A stretch of 64,000 nucleotides of DNA from Marmoricola sp. URHB0036 (GTDB lineage: Bacteria > Actinomycetota > Actinomycetes > Propionibacteriales > Nocardioidaceae): positions 124,001-188,000 of the forward strand of contig NZ_KE384490.1 of the NCBI RefSeq assembly GCF_000426045.1. The letters are read 5' to 3'. Below the pieces are notes generated by a model. The model was given only the letters and a program-made list of their open reading frames with translations, did not search any database and had not been told where the DNA came from. The position numbers and the translations under genes are program-made. Positions 50,346 to 59,582 of this stretch are shown here, in pieces; within the stretch, counting starts at the first letter, position 1; the number at the start of each line of letters is the position of its first letter.

Positions 50346-51089
50346 TCAGCACGGGTCGGCGCTCCCCTCCGCCGGAGGATCGAGCTCCACCCCGTCCAGA
50401 GTGATCAGGCGGTGGGCCCAGGGGCCGTCGTGGCTGCATCCCTGGCCGGTGCCGGTGATCTCCAGGGTGGCCGAGCCCCCGGCGGGCACCCGGGCCTGCG
50501 CCGATCGCCACCGGGTGTGGCCGGAGGTCCATTCACGCGACACCACCTGGCCCGACCCACCTGGGTTGGTCACGAGAAGGCCGATGCGGAAGTGCCCGTC
50601 CGGCCAGATGGTCGAACCGTTGATCGAGAGCTGCGGACCGGCCCGGCACACCTTCCGGGCCTGGTTCCTGAAGTCGCCGGGGTTGCTGATCATGTAGCGG
50701 TCGATGCGGGACTTCCCGCCCGTCGGCTTCGAGGTCACCACGAAGACCGGGGTCGCGGACGGCACGTTGCAGTCGGGCGGGAGGTTCGCCTCGACGGAGA
50801 CCCTGACGCCGGCGTCGATCGGCAATGGGTCGGGCGGTGGCTCGGGATCGGTCCCGTCGAGCGGGTAGAGGCTGGCGCGCAGGACGCGTTCGCCGACCAT
50901 CATCCGCGCGCCGGTCACCATCCGGTCCTCGGGAAAGTCCACGGCGATGCCGACCCGGGTCCCCCAGACGGGATCCGCGAACAGCTCGGCCTCGATCCTC
51001 CTGTCCGCCCCCGAAGGTGCGCTGCCGACGCTGCCGCAGGCCGCGAGCACTACCAGCAGCACCACCACAGGTAGCTCGACGGACCGCAT
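50346..51089 (-). CDS. putative lipoprotein
   Basis: This 247-residue lipoprotein has a lipobox LAAC at residues 15-18 after a hydrophobic leader, giving lipidated Cys18. The exported part has several further cysteines and Pro/Asp-rich segments (DGTDPEPPPDPLPIDAG) but no family I recognise. The start at MRSVELP places the lipobox correctly, so an upstream extension was dropped. It is divergent from the MoxR gene. Confidence 0.8.
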   Translation of the reverse strand: MRSVELPVVVLLVVLAACGSVGSAPSGADRRIEAELFADPVWGTRVGIAVDFPEDRMVTGARMMVGERVLRASLYPLDGTDPEPPPDPLPIDAGVRVSVEANLPPDCNVPSATPVFVVTSKPTGGKSRIDRYMISNPGDFRNQARKVCRAGPQLSINGSTIWPDGHFRIGLLVTNPGGSGQVVSREWTSGHTRWRSAQARVPAGGSATLEITGTGQGCSHDGPWAHRLITLDGVELDPPAEGSADPC

Positions 51090-51175
51090 GCGGCATTCTC
51101 GTCCGACCCCGCCCGTCCTGGTGGGAAAAGCCTCACGAAACATTGCCGTTGCGGGGACTGGGTAGCGTGATCAGG

Positions 51176-52567
51176 GTGACGACGAACGGGCCCACCATCG
51201 ACACCGTCGGCCAGCTCCGCGAGAGCGGCCACCAACAGAAGACACTCCGCCAGGAGCTGCGCGAGAACCTGCTCGACGCGCTGCGCGAGGGAAGGGATCC
51301 CTGGCCGGGGCTGCACGGCTTCGACACCACGGTCATCCCCCAGCTGGAGCGAGCCATCCTGGCCGGCCACGACGTCGTCCTGCTGGGCGAGCGCGGCCAG
51401 GGCAAGACCCGCCTGCTGCGCACCCTCGTGGGGTTGCTCGACGAGTGGACGCCGGTCATCGCCGGCGCCGAGCTGGGCGAGCACCCCTACGAGCCGATCA
51501 CCCACGAGTCCAAGCGGCGCGCCCTCGAGGAGGGGGAGCACCTCCCTGTGGAGTGGCGGCACCGTGACGAGCGGTACGCCGAGAAGCTCGCCACCCCCGA
51601 CACCAGCGTCGCCGACCTGATCGGTGACGTCGACCCGATGAAGGTCGCCGAGGGCCGCAGCCTCGGTGACCCCGAGACCATCCACTTCGGCCTGATCCCG
51701 CGCTCCCACCGGGGAATCGTCGCGATCAACGAGCTGCCCGACCTCGCCGAGCGCATCCAGGTCGCGATGCTCAACGTGATGGAGGAGCGTGACATCCAGA
51801 TCCGCGGCTACGTGCTGCGGCTGCCCCTGGACACCCTCGTGGTGGCGAGCGCCAACCCCGAGGACTACACCAACCGCGGACGCATCATCACGCCGCTCAA
51901 GGACCGGTTCGGCGCCGAGATCCGCACGCACTACCCGATCGAGCTCGAGGACGAGGTCGCGGTGATCCGCCAGGAGGCCCACCTCGTGGCCGACGTACCC
52001 GACCACCTCGTGGAGATCCTGGCCCGCTTCACCCGGGCGCTGCGGGAGTCCAGCTCGGTCGACCAGCGCTCCGGTGTCTCGGCGCGCTTCTCGATCGCGG
52101 GGGCCGAGACCATCGCTGCTGCTGCCCTGCACCGAGCGACGGCCCAGGGCGAGGAGGAGGCTGTGGCGCGGCCGGTGGACCTCGAGACCGCTGTCGACGT
52201 GCTCGGCGGCAAGATCGAGTTCGAGACCGGCGAAGAGGGCCGCGAGGGTCAGGTCCTCGAGCACCTGCTGCGCCGTGCCACCGCCGAGACCGTCCGCTCG
52301 CGTCTCGCCGGCGTCGACCTCGGTCTGCTCGTCCGGGCCCTCGAGGAGGGTCACAGCGTCAGCACCGGCGAGCAGGTCACCGCGCGCGACTTCCTCGGCG
52401 GGCTCCCGGTCCTGGGCGAGTCCGAGCTGTACGACGAGGTCTGCGACCGTCTCGACGCGACCAACGACGGCGAGCGTGCCGGTGCGATCGAGCTCGCCCT
52501 CGAGGGACTGTTCCTGGCCCAGAAGGTCAGCAAGGAGACCGGCGACGGTGAGACCGTCTATGGCTGA
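51176..52567 (+). CDS. MoxR-family AAA+ ATPase
   Basis: This 463-residue ATPase has Walker A LLGERGQGKTRLLRTL, Walker B-like RGIVAINELPD, sensor-1 VVASANPEDYTN and the arginine-rich C-terminal lid. It is close to magnesium-chelatase I / MoxR ATPases that act with VWA proteins as metal-insertion or chaperone machines. Starts at GTG 51167 or 51176 are both plausible; the latter (VTTNGPTIDTV) is chosen. It overlaps the VWA gene by 8 bp. Confidence 0.9.
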   Translation: MTTNGPTIDTVGQLRESGHQQKTLRQELRENLLDALREGRDPWPGLHGFDTTVIPQLERAILAGHDVVLLGERGQGKTRLLRTLVGLLDEWTPVIAGAELGEHPYEPITHESKRRALEEGEHLPVEWRHRDERYAEKLATPDTSVADLIGDVDPMKVAEGRSLGDPETIHFGLIPRSHRGIVAINELPDLAERIQVAMLNVMEERDIQIRGYVLRLPLDTLVVASANPEDYTNRGRIITPLKDRFGAEIRTHYPIELEDEVAVIRQEAHLVADVPDHLVEILARFTRALRESSSVDQRSGVSARFSIAGAETIAAAALHRATAQGEEEAVARPVDLETAVDVLGGKIEFETGEEGREGQVLEHLLRRATAETVRSRLAGVDLGLLVRALEEGHSVSTGEQVTARDFLGGLPVLGESELYDEVCDRLDATNDGERAGAIELALEGLFLAQKVSKETGDGETVYG

Positions 52568-54590
52568 TCGCCGCCGCTCCCGCTACGGCCGCTACGCCGG
52601 CGGTCCGGACCCGCTCGCACCGCCGGTCGACCTGGCCGAGGCCCTCGACGCGATCGGCGAGGACGTGATGGCGGGGTACTCGCCCGAGCGGGCGATGCGC
52701 GAGTTCCTGCGCCGTGGCGGTCGGGACCAGCGCGGACTCGACGAGCTGGGCCGTCAGGTCGCGGCCAAGCGGCGCGAGCTGCTGCAGAAGCACAGCCTCG
52801 ACGGCACCCTCGAGGAAGTGCGCGAGCTGCTCGAGCAGGCCGTGCTCAAGGAGCGTGGCCAGCTGGCGCGCGACGTACAGATGGACGACGGCGACCGTGC
52901 CCTGCGCGAGCTGCAGCTCGACAACCTTCCGAACAGCACGGCCGCGGCGGTCTCGGAGCTGTCGTCGTACGACTGGGCCAGCCATGAGGCCCGCGAGGAC
53001 TTCGAGAAGATCAAGGACCTGCTGGGGCGCGAGATGCTGGACCAGCGGTTCCAGGGCATGAAGGACGCGCTCGAGAACGCCACCGACGAGGACCGCCAGC
53101 GGATCAACGAGATGCTGACCGACCTCAACGAGCTGCTCGACAAGCACCGCCGAGGCGAGGACACCGAGCAGGACTTCGCCGACTTCATGGACAAGCACGG
53201 CGACTTCTTCCCGGAGAACCCGCAGAACATCGACGAGCTGATGGACTCCCTCGCCCAGCGCGCCGCGGCCGCCCAGCGGATGCGCAACTCGATGACGCAG
53301 GAGCAGCGAGACGAGCTGGACGCACTTGCCGCCCAGGCGTTCGGCAGTCCCGAGCTGATGCAGTCGCTCAGCCAGCTCGACGACAACCTGCGCGCCCTTC
53401 GCCCCGGTGAGGACTGGGGCGGCTCGGAGGAGTTCGGCGGCCAGGAGGGTCTCGGCCTCGGTGACGGCACCGGCGTGCTGCAGGACCTCGCCGACCTCGA
53501 CGACCTCTCCGAGCAGCTCTCCCAGTCCTACGGCGGCGCCCGGCTGGAGGACGTCGACCTCGACAAGCTCACCCGGCAGCTGGGTGAACAGGCCGGCGTC
53601 GACGCGAAGACGCTGGCCGAGCTGGAGCGGGCGCTCAACGAGACCGGCTACCTCAAGCGCGGGTCCGACGGCCAGCTCAAGCTCTCGCCCAAGGCGATGC
53701 GCCAGCTGGGCAAGGCACTGCTCAAGGACGTCGCCAACCGGATGTCGGGGCGCCAGGGGCAGCGCGACCTTCGCCACGCCGGAGCGGCCGGCGAGCTCAG
53801 CGGCGCCAGCCGTGAGTGGGCGTTCGGCGACACCGAGCCCTGGAACGTGACCCGCACCGTCACCAATGCCGTGGTCCGCACGGTCGCCGAGGGCGGCGAC
53901 CCGGCCCAGGGGGTACGCCTCGACGTCCGCGACATCGAGGTCAACGAGACCGAGGCCCGCACCCAGGCCGCCGTCGCGCTGCTGGTGGACACGTCCTTCT
54001 CGATGGCGATGGCCAACCGCTGGGTGCCGATGAAGCGTACGGCGCTCGCGCTGCACCAGCTGATCTCCAGCCGGTTCCGCGGTGACCACCTGCAGCTGAT
54101 CGGCTTCGGTCGCTCGGCCCGCGTGATGGACATCGAGGAGCTCACCGGGCTCGACGCGATGTGGGACAAGGGCACCAACCTGCACCATGCCCTGCTGCTC
54201 GCCAACCGTCACTTCCGCAAGCACCCCAACGCCCAGCCGGTGCTGCTGATCGTCACCGACGGTGAACCCACCAGCCACCTCGAGCCCGACGGCGAGGTGT
54301 GGTTCTCCTACCCGCCGCACCCGCTCACGGTCGCGTGGTCGATCCGCGAGCTCGACAACGCTGCCCGGCTGGGTGCGCAGACCACCTTCTTCCGGCTCGG
54401 CGACGACCCGGGCCTGGCCAGGTTCATCCAGCAGATGGCCGAACGGGTCGAGGGTCGCGTGGTCTCACCCGAGCTCGACGACCTCGGCGCGGCCGTGGTC
54501 GGCAGCTATCTCGGCGGTCGCGGCGGTGCCGACAGCGGCGGGCAGATGAGCGACTGGTACGGCGGCCGCGGGTTCTGGTTCGGCGGCTGA
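52560..54590 (+). CDS. VWA-domain partner of MoxR ATPase
   Basis: This 676-residue protein has long alpha-helical, acidic Gln/Leu-rich N-terminal regions and a C-terminal von Willebrand A domain (about residues 465-650) with an intact MIDAS motif DTSFSMAMANR. The C-terminal tail is Gly/Asp-rich (GGRGGADSGGQMSDWYGG). With the MoxR ATPase it likely forms a metal-chelatase or maturation complex. Its ATG overlaps the ATPase stop. No client gene is obvious. Confidence 0.9.
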   Translation: MADRRRSRYGRYAGGPDPLAPPVDLAEALDAIGEDVMAGYSPERAMREFLRRGGRDQRGLDELGRQVAAKRRELLQKHSLDGTLEEVRELLEQAVLKERGQLARDVQMDDGDRALRELQLDNLPNSTAAAVSELSSYDWASHEAREDFEKIKDLLGREMLDQRFQGMKDALENATDEDRQRINEMLTDLNELLDKHRRGEDTEQDFADFMDKHGDFFPENPQNIDELMDSLAQRAAAAQRMRNSMTQEQRDELDALAAQAFGSPELMQSLSQLDDNLRALRPGEDWGGSEEFGGQEGLGLGDGTGVLQDLADLDDLSEQLSQSYGGARLEDVDLDKLTRQLGEQAGVDAKTLAELERALNETGYLKRGSDGQLKLSPKAMRQLGKALLKDVANRMSGRQGQRDLRHAGAAGELSGASREWAFGDTEPWNVTRTVTNAVVRTVAEGGDPAQGVRLDVRDIEVNETEARTQAAVALLVDTSFSMAMANRWVPMKRTALALHQLISSRFRGDHLQLIGFGRSARVMDIEELTGLDAMWDKGTNLHHALLLANRHFRKHPNAQPVLLIVTDGEPTSHLEPDGEVWFSYPPHPLTVAWSIRELDNAARLGAQTTFFRLGDDPGLARFIQQMAERVEGRVVSPELDDLGAAVVGSYLGGRGGADSGGQMSDWYGGRGFWFGG

Positions 54591-54669
54591 CGCGGTTCAC
54601 CCCTTGCCTCTCGCGGGCTGCGGGATGACAGTGGAACCAAGGTCGTCAGCCAGACGACGAGGAGTCCAC

Positions 54670-55257
54670 GTGACCACGTTGCTCGCACCACCCCAGAGGT
54701 CCACCCAGAAGTCCACCCGTCCCACCCGCCGGGAGCGGCGCGCCGAGAAGCGTCGGCTCAAGCGCCTCGATGCGCTGTCGGCCCAGCTGGCCGAGCTGCC
54801 CCGCATCGCCGCTCTTCTCGAGCGCGCCGCCGAGGTCGTCGGAACGGGCTGGGTGCAGGGCGCGTGGTTCGCGGTGGAGGTGCCCGGTGGCCGGCGCGCA
54901 GTGACGGCGTACGACATCAGCCTGGCCGACGACCTCCCGGTGGTCGGCGCCTGCCTCGTCGGCGGCGTCGTCCAGGCGGGCGGTGGACCGACCGCCGTGC
55001 GCTCGCAGCTGGTCCAGCGCAGTCTCGACCTCGTGTGGCACGTGCTGCGCGAGGAGCCCGGTCAGCCCGTCCGCTGGTGTCCCGGGCCGCGGGTGCGGAT
55101 GATGTCGGTGCTCGAGCTGACCTACTGGAACGATGCCCCGTCACGCAGCAAGGACGAGGTCGTCGGCCTGCTGGTGGCCGCGCAGCACGCCGCCAGCGTG
55201 CAGCAGGACCAGTGCCGGGCTGAGCAGCGCGAGCTCGAGGCCGTTCACGGATCCTGA
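54670..55257 (+). CDS. protein of unknown function downstream of MoxR-VWA
   Basis: This is a 195-residue, mostly hydrophilic protein. An Arg/Lys-rich N-terminus (RPTRRERRAEKRRLKRLDA) is followed by a globular domain with GTGWVQGAWFAVEVPGGRRA, YDISLADDLPVVGACLVG and WCPGPRVRMMSVLELTYWND. It starts with GTG, 5 bp after GGAG, 79 bp after the VWA gene. I do not recognise the family; an ATG at 54625 is an alternative. Its 3' end overlaps the BrkB gene by 13 bp. Confidence 0.7.
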   Translation: MTTLLAPPQRSTQKSTRPTRRERRAEKRRLKRLDALSAQLAELPRIAALLERAAEVVGTGWVQGAWFAVEVPGGRRAVTAYDISLADDLPVVGACLVGGVVQAGGGPTAVRSQLVQRSLDLVWHVLREEPGQPVRWCPGPRVRMMSVLELTYWNDAPSRSKDEVVGLLVAAQHAASVQQDQCRAEQRELEAVHGS

Positions 55258-56225
55258 TCGTCGAAGCTGACCTGGATCTGCTCGAAGCCCTTGTGGCGTT
55301 GGGCCTGGGCGTACTCGGTGTAGACGCGCTTGTCGGCCTCGGTGAGTACGACGGAGTCGGTGAACGGCGTCAGCAGTGCGCGGGGGTAGAGCCGCTTGGT
55401 GAGGACGACGTTGACCTCGAGTCCCAGCATGGCGATCACGGTGGCGATGTAGAGCAGCGCCACCAGTCCCAGCACGGTCGCGAAGACCGCGTTCATCTGG
55501 CTGGCCTTCTTGACCACGTGCTCGACGTACACCCCGCCGAGCAGCTGCAGCGCCTGCCACCCGACGGCAATGAACAACGAGCCGGGCAGCACGTCACGCA
55601 GGCGCTCCCGCTGCGGGGTGGACAGCTGCATCATCGTGGCCAGCACCACCGTGGTGAGTACGACGGTCAGCGCTGCGGCGATCCACTTGATGCCGCCGCC
55701 GAGGTCGGTGCCGAAGATGTCGAGGTTCCCGCCCAGGCTCGACAGCACCGCCACGAGAAGCAGGGCGACCCCGGCCAGCACTAGCCAGGCCAGACCACGC
55801 AGCCTGCTCACCACGGGGTTGAGCCGGCTGTTGCGGGGGATCGCCCAGACGACGTTGATGGCATTGTGCGCTGCCTGGCCGAGCCCGATGATGCCGTAGA
55901 GCGCGGCCAGCGAACCCACGATGACGGCCGAGGCACTGCCCTGGATGCCCTCGGGCCGGCCCAGCTGGTCGCCGACGATCGGGAACTGCGCCAGCGCCGA
56001 GCTGAGGATGTCCTGCTGGAGGTGCGGATGCCCCTGCAGCACGAACCCCAGCACCGACGACGCGATCAGCAGGATCGGGAAGATCGCGACGAAGGCGTAG
56101 TAGCTCATCACCGAGGCGAGATAGCCGCCCTGGTCGTCGAAGAACTTGTACACGACCCCGAGAGGGATCCCCAGGACGCGGTGACGACGCTGGAGATCGT
56201 CGACTCGCTGCACACGCCCGGGCAC
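55245..56225 (-). CDS. YihY/BrkB-family membrane protein
   Basis: This 326-residue inner-membrane protein of the YihY/BrkB (RbgA-like in older names) family has about six helices. Family motifs are VYKFFDDQGGYLASVMSYYA, IFPILLIASSVLGF, SRLNPVVSRLRGLAWLVL and LPGSLFIAVGWQALQLLGG. Function unclear; linked to lipid or polysaccharide handling in some bacteria. GTG at 56225 is chosen; an upstream ATG at 56276 overlaps the divergent gene's start. Confidence 0.85.
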   Translation of the reverse strand: MPGRVQRVDDLQRRHRVLGIPLGVVYKFFDDQGGYLASVMSYYAFVAIFPILLIASSVLGFVLQGHPHLQQDILSSALAQFPIVGDQLGRPEGIQGSASAVIVGSLAALYGIIGLGQAAHNAINVVWAIPRNSRLNPVVSRLRGLAWLVLAGVALLLVAVLSSLGGNLDIFGTDLGGGIKWIAAALTVVLTTVVLATMMQLSTPQRERLRDVLPGSLFIAVGWQALQLLGGVYVEHVVKKASQMNAVFATVLGLVALLYIATVIAMLGLEVNVVLTKRLYPRALLTPFTDSVVLTEADKRVYTEYAQAQRHKGFEQIQVSFDDQDP

Positions 56226-56274
56226 ATGGGCGACGCTACGTGGGTGCCGGGTGGGGGTGGGCGATACTCGCCGC

Positions 56275-56577
56275 ATGAGCCTGATGGACTTCGAGTTCGA
56301 GGGCCCGATCGTCGAGTGGCGCGGGCCGGCGCCGTACTACTTCGTGCGCATCCCGGAGGACGAGAGCGCGGACATCAAGTTCGCCGCCAAGGGGATCGAG
56401 TACTGGGGGCAGGTGCCGGTGGTGGTGCGGATCAACGACACCGAGTTCACGACCGCACTGTTCCCCAAGGACGGCTGCTACCTGATCCCGCTCAAGGTCG
56501 CGGCGCGCAAGGCCGCCGGGATCGACGTCGACCAGGAGGGCGAGCTCGCAGTCAGCCTTGACGTCGTCCGCCGCTAG
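56275..56577 (+). CDS. DUF1905 protein
   Basis: This 100-residue protein matches the DUF1905 pattern: FEGPIVEWRGPAPYYFVRIP, ADIKFAAKGIEYWGQVPVVV and TTALFPKDGCYLIPLKVA, then KAAGIDVDQEGEL. Its function is unknown. The ATG is 49 bp from the divergent BrkB start. It is convergent with the kinase gene, sharing the CTAG stop tetranucleotide. Confidence 0.85.
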   Translation: MSLMDFEFEGPIVEWRGPAPYYFVRIPEDESADIKFAAKGIEYWGQVPVVVRINDTEFTTALFPKDGCYLIPLKVAARKAAGIDVDQEGELAVSLDVVRR

Positions 56578-57695
56578 CTGGTCAGCGCCACGGGCAGGCG
56601 TGCCTCGACCACCCAACCGCCGCGGGTCCGGCCGGCGCTGAACTGTCCTCCGAGCGTCTGGACCCGCTCGCGCAGTCCGACCAGGCCGCGCCCGGTGCCG
56701 ACCAGGGGCGCGTCTCGTGGCGTCGCGCTGTCGTTTTCGACCCGGACAGCGAGACCGCGTGCGGCGTCGTCGACACTGATCACGATGCGCACCTGCGCCC
56801 CTGGGGCGTACCGGAGCGCGTTGGTCAGGCTCTCCTGCACCACCCGGAAGGCGAGGTGCGCGACCGGCGCCGGCACCCGGTCATGCTCACCCTCGAAGCG
56901 GCAGGTGACGTCGAGCCCGCTGCGGGCGGCGCGGGTGACCACCTCGTCGACCAGCGAGAGGTCAGGCCCGCCGCCAACCTCGACCGCGGTGCCGCCGAGC
57001 AGATCGATCAACCGCTCGAGGTCCTGGGTGCCCTGCCGCGCCGACTCCGAGATCGCGGCGAAGGCTTCCTTGGCGCGCGCCGGGTCCGAGTCGACGAGTC
57101 GCTGCCCGGCAGCGGCCTGGATCACCATCACGCTGATCGCGTGGCCGACGATGTCGTGCAGCTCGCTTGCGATCCGGGCCCGCTCGTGGCGAAGCGCGAT
57201 CTCCGCGAACAGCTCGCGTTCGTCCTCGAGCTCCTGTGCCCGCATGGCGAGCTGGTCGGCGGTCTCCCGGCGCAGGCGCAGCACGGTGCCGGCGGCGTAC
57301 GGCGGCACGGTGAACATCAGGGCTGCCACGACAGTGCCCATGTCGGCCAGGTAGTAGAACGGCACCAGGTAGGCCGCCGCGCACAGGGCGACCAGCCAGG
57401 CGGCCCGTCCTGACCAGCCGAGAGCGAGCACGGCGAAGCTGAACGAGAAGAGCGCGACGCCACTGTCCGGGAACCACCCACCGTCGACGGTGAGGGCCGC
57501 CAGGAACAGGCCGAGTGCCAGCACCGAGGCGACCCGTGGCTGGCTGCGCCACCAGATCAGGGCCAGCCCGCCGCACACGACGAGGAGAGTGAACAGGTTG
57601 CCGCGGAGCGTCGTCGGCCAACCGTGCACGGCCGTCGGCACCACCACGAGGAGGAAGACCGCCAGGGCGACGGCGCTCCGCTCCAGGAAAGGCAT
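56574..57695 (-). CDS. HisKA_3 sensor histidine kinase
   Basis: This 373-residue NarL-type kinase has about five hydrophobic helices in residues 1-140, a coiled stretch, the phosphoacceptor RARIASELHDIVGHAI with His180, and a C-terminal ATPase with ESLTNALRYAPGA and GTGRGLVGLRERV. It is canonical except that the DxG box reads ENDS. It follows the degenerate kinase gene by 10 bp and is the last gene of a three-gene run. It is likely the active kinase for the LuxR-type regulator divergent from this run. Confidence 0.9.
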   Translation of the reverse strand: MPFLERSAVALAVFLLVVVPTAVHGWPTTLRGNLFTLLVVCGGLALIWWRSQPRVASVLALGLFLAALTVDGGWFPDSGVALFSFSFAVLALGWSGRAAWLVALCAAAYLVPFYYLADMGTVVAALMFTVPPYAAGTVLRLRRETADQLAMRAQELEDERELFAEIALRHERARIASELHDIVGHAISVMVIQAAAGQRLVDSDPARAKEAFAAISESARQGTQDLERLIDLLGGTAVEVGGGPDLSLVDEVVTRAARSGLDVTCRFEGEHDRVPAPVAHLAFRVVQESLTNALRYAPGAQVRIVISVDDAARGLAVRVENDSATPRDAPLVGTGRGLVGLRERVQTLGGQFSAGRTRGGWVVEARLPVALTS

Positions 57696-57705
57696 GGGGT
57701 CGCCG

Positions 57706-58875
57706 CTATCCCAGCACGGGGAGCTGGGCCACCGCGTTGGCATGGCCCCGGCTCACCTTGACGTCGAGCGAGCCACCGAGGAACTTGGCGCGCTCCCGTG
57801 CCCGGGCCACGGCCGCCTTGAGGTCGGCTGACCTGTCGACCGGCCCGTTGACCCGGATCTCGAGCGCGTCGTCGTCGAAGCGCACGCCGACCTCGATGTG
57901 GGAGTCCGGTTGGTCGGCCAGGACGGTCACGAGGTGCTCGACGATGCGGTACGCCGAGAGCTCGACCGTCGCGGGGAGAGAGCGTGGGTCGCCGGCCACC
58001 GTGAGACGTGAGTCGGCCCTGGTGTGTCGGGCCAGCAGCGCATCGAGGTGCGCGACCGTCGGCGCCGGGGCAAGGGCGACATCACCGCCGCGCAGGAGGC
58101 CGACGAGCTCGCGCATCCCGTCGAGGGTCGCCCGGCTGTCGCTCTCGATGGACTCGAACAGGGCCTTGGCACTGTCCGGGTCGAGGTCCTGGCCGGAGTC
58201 AGCGGCGGCGGTGAGCTGGCCCAGCCGCTCCTGCAACAGTCCGTCGAGCTCCCGGGAGAGGCGCACGCGGTCACTGGTGAGCTCCAGCGCGACCCGCTCG
58301 TCCCGCAGCTCCTGGAGCTGGGCGGTGCGGGCCTCGAGCTCACGGCTCATGGCCGTGCGGTGGCGGACGGCCCGGCCGATACCGAAGACGATCAGCACGA
58401 TCGGCAGCGCGAGCACGATGGGTTCGAACCCGGTGGTGGAGTCGACGACGAGGACCGCGGCCGTGAGCAGGGTGGCGAGGCCAAGGTTGACCCACGCTTG
58501 CGTGCGCTCGAGGGCAACCGCCCCGAGATAGGCGAGCACGAACGCCAGCGGCAGCGCGGCCCCGCACCTGGTGACCCACCCGAAGAGCAGATCGTGGGCC
58601 ACCATCACGACCAACGCGAAGCCGGTCACGGCCAGGACGTTGCGACGCCACCACAGCACCGGGATCGTGGCCAGGGCGAAGACCGGGATCATGACCCACG
58701 AGTGGGTCGTCATCTGGTGGACCATGGTGCCGTCGGCGATCGCCGGTGCGGCGTCGGCGTCGTCGAAGTGGACGTCCCCGTACATCAGGACGAAGCCGAG
58801 CGCGGTGAGGGCTCCAGCGAGCACCCAGTCGACGGGTCGGATCCCCCGGAAGACCCTGCTGAAGCCCTCACTCAT
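57706..58875 (-). CDS. degenerate HisKA_3-type membrane sensor
   Basis: This is a 389-residue protein. Four or five hydrophobic helices occupy residues 15-170, then a coiled coil leads to a HisKA_3-like helix reading RLSRELDGLLQERL. The expected phospho-accepting His is Asp211 and the following Asp is Gly. The ATPase remnant lacks the Asn-box (YRIVEHLVTVLADQ) and the GxG lid, so ATP use is doubtful. It sits 10 bp upstream of an intact kinase gene, suggesting a regulatory partner or heterodimer. Confidence 0.85.
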   Translation of the reverse strand: MSEGFSRVFRGIRPVDWVLAGALTALGFVLMYGDVHFDDADAAPAIADGTMVHQMTTHSWVMIPVFALATIPVLWWRRNVLAVTGFALVVMVAHDLLFGWVTRCGAALPLAFVLAYLGAVALERTQAWVNLGLATLLTAAVLVVDSTTGFEPIVLALPIVLIVFGIGRAVRHRTAMSRELEARTAQLQELRDERVALELTSDRVRLSRELDGLLQERLGQLTAAADSGQDLDPDSAKALFESIESDSRATLDGMRELVGLLRGGDVALAPAPTVAHLDALLARHTRADSRLTVAGDPRSLPATVELSAYRIVEHLVTVLADQPDSHIEVGVRFDDDALEIRVNGPVDRSADLKAAVARARERAKFLGGSLDVKVSRGHANAVAQLPVLG

Positions 58876-58887
58876 GGCTCGACTCCC

Positions 58888-59427
58888 TCAGGCGTGGACG
58901 TGCTCGACGCCCAGCGTAGGCTCAGCCGGCCTCTTCGTGGCCCGGGACTGGACGAACAGTCCGATGCCGTAGGCGATCAGCGCGGCCGGCACCCCGACGG
59001 CGAGTGCTCCCAGGCCTCCGGTCGAGGCGTCCTTCATCAGGGTCACGATCTGCAGCGCGAGGATCCCGACCAGGCCGATGACGTGGTTCTGCCGGCCACC
59101 GGCGAAGCGGGCCACGGCGTACGCCATCGCGATCGACAGCGGCAGCGCCCACCCGCACCGCGTGACCCATCCGAACATCGGCACGCTGGCCGCGGTGATG
59201 ACGAACGAGACCCCGATGGCGCCCAGGATGCTGCGACGACGCCACAGGATCGGCAGGGCCGCGAGCCCGAACACGGGGATCATCCACGCCGACTGCGAGT
59301 CGAGCTTGTGGGCGAGATCGGCGTCGGCGCCGGCGTTGACGTTCTCGAACCCGATGAATACGGCGAGCGCGACCATGACGGCCGTCAGCACGTAGTCGAG
59401 GGGCCGGATGCCCTTGAAGATGTCCAT
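58888..59427 (-). CDS. stand-alone sensor membrane domain
   Basis: This 179-residue, four- to five-helix protein is homologous to the membrane part of the following degenerate kinase. Shared segments include F(K/R)GIRP(L/V)D(Y/W)VL, MIPVF(G/A)LA(A/T)(L/I)P(I/V)LW and FGWVTRCG(W/A)ALPL. It has no kinase region. It lies 12 bp upstream of that gene, so it looks like a duplicated sensor domain retained without its output. It is the first gene of the run. Confidence 0.85.
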   Translation of the reverse strand: MDIFKGIRPLDYVLTAVMVALAVFIGFENVNAGADADLAHKLDSQSAWMIPVFGLAALPILWRRRSILGAIGVSFVITAASVPMFGWVTRCGWALPLSIAMAYAVARFAGGRQNHVIGLVGILALQIVTLMKDASTGGLGALAVGVPAALIAYGIGLFVQSRATKRPAEPTLGVEHVHA

Positions 59428-59582
59428 CTCTGCTTCCTTTCGATCCGGTGTCTGACTGACGCCGTTGGCCTCACGTTGCCAACCGGGTCCCGTAGTCGGC
59501 GTCGGCAGCGAGGATGAACCTCACCGGCCGCGTCATCCTCAAGGAGGACTCGCGACTGCCCGGGTGTCGGCACAATGAGCGG

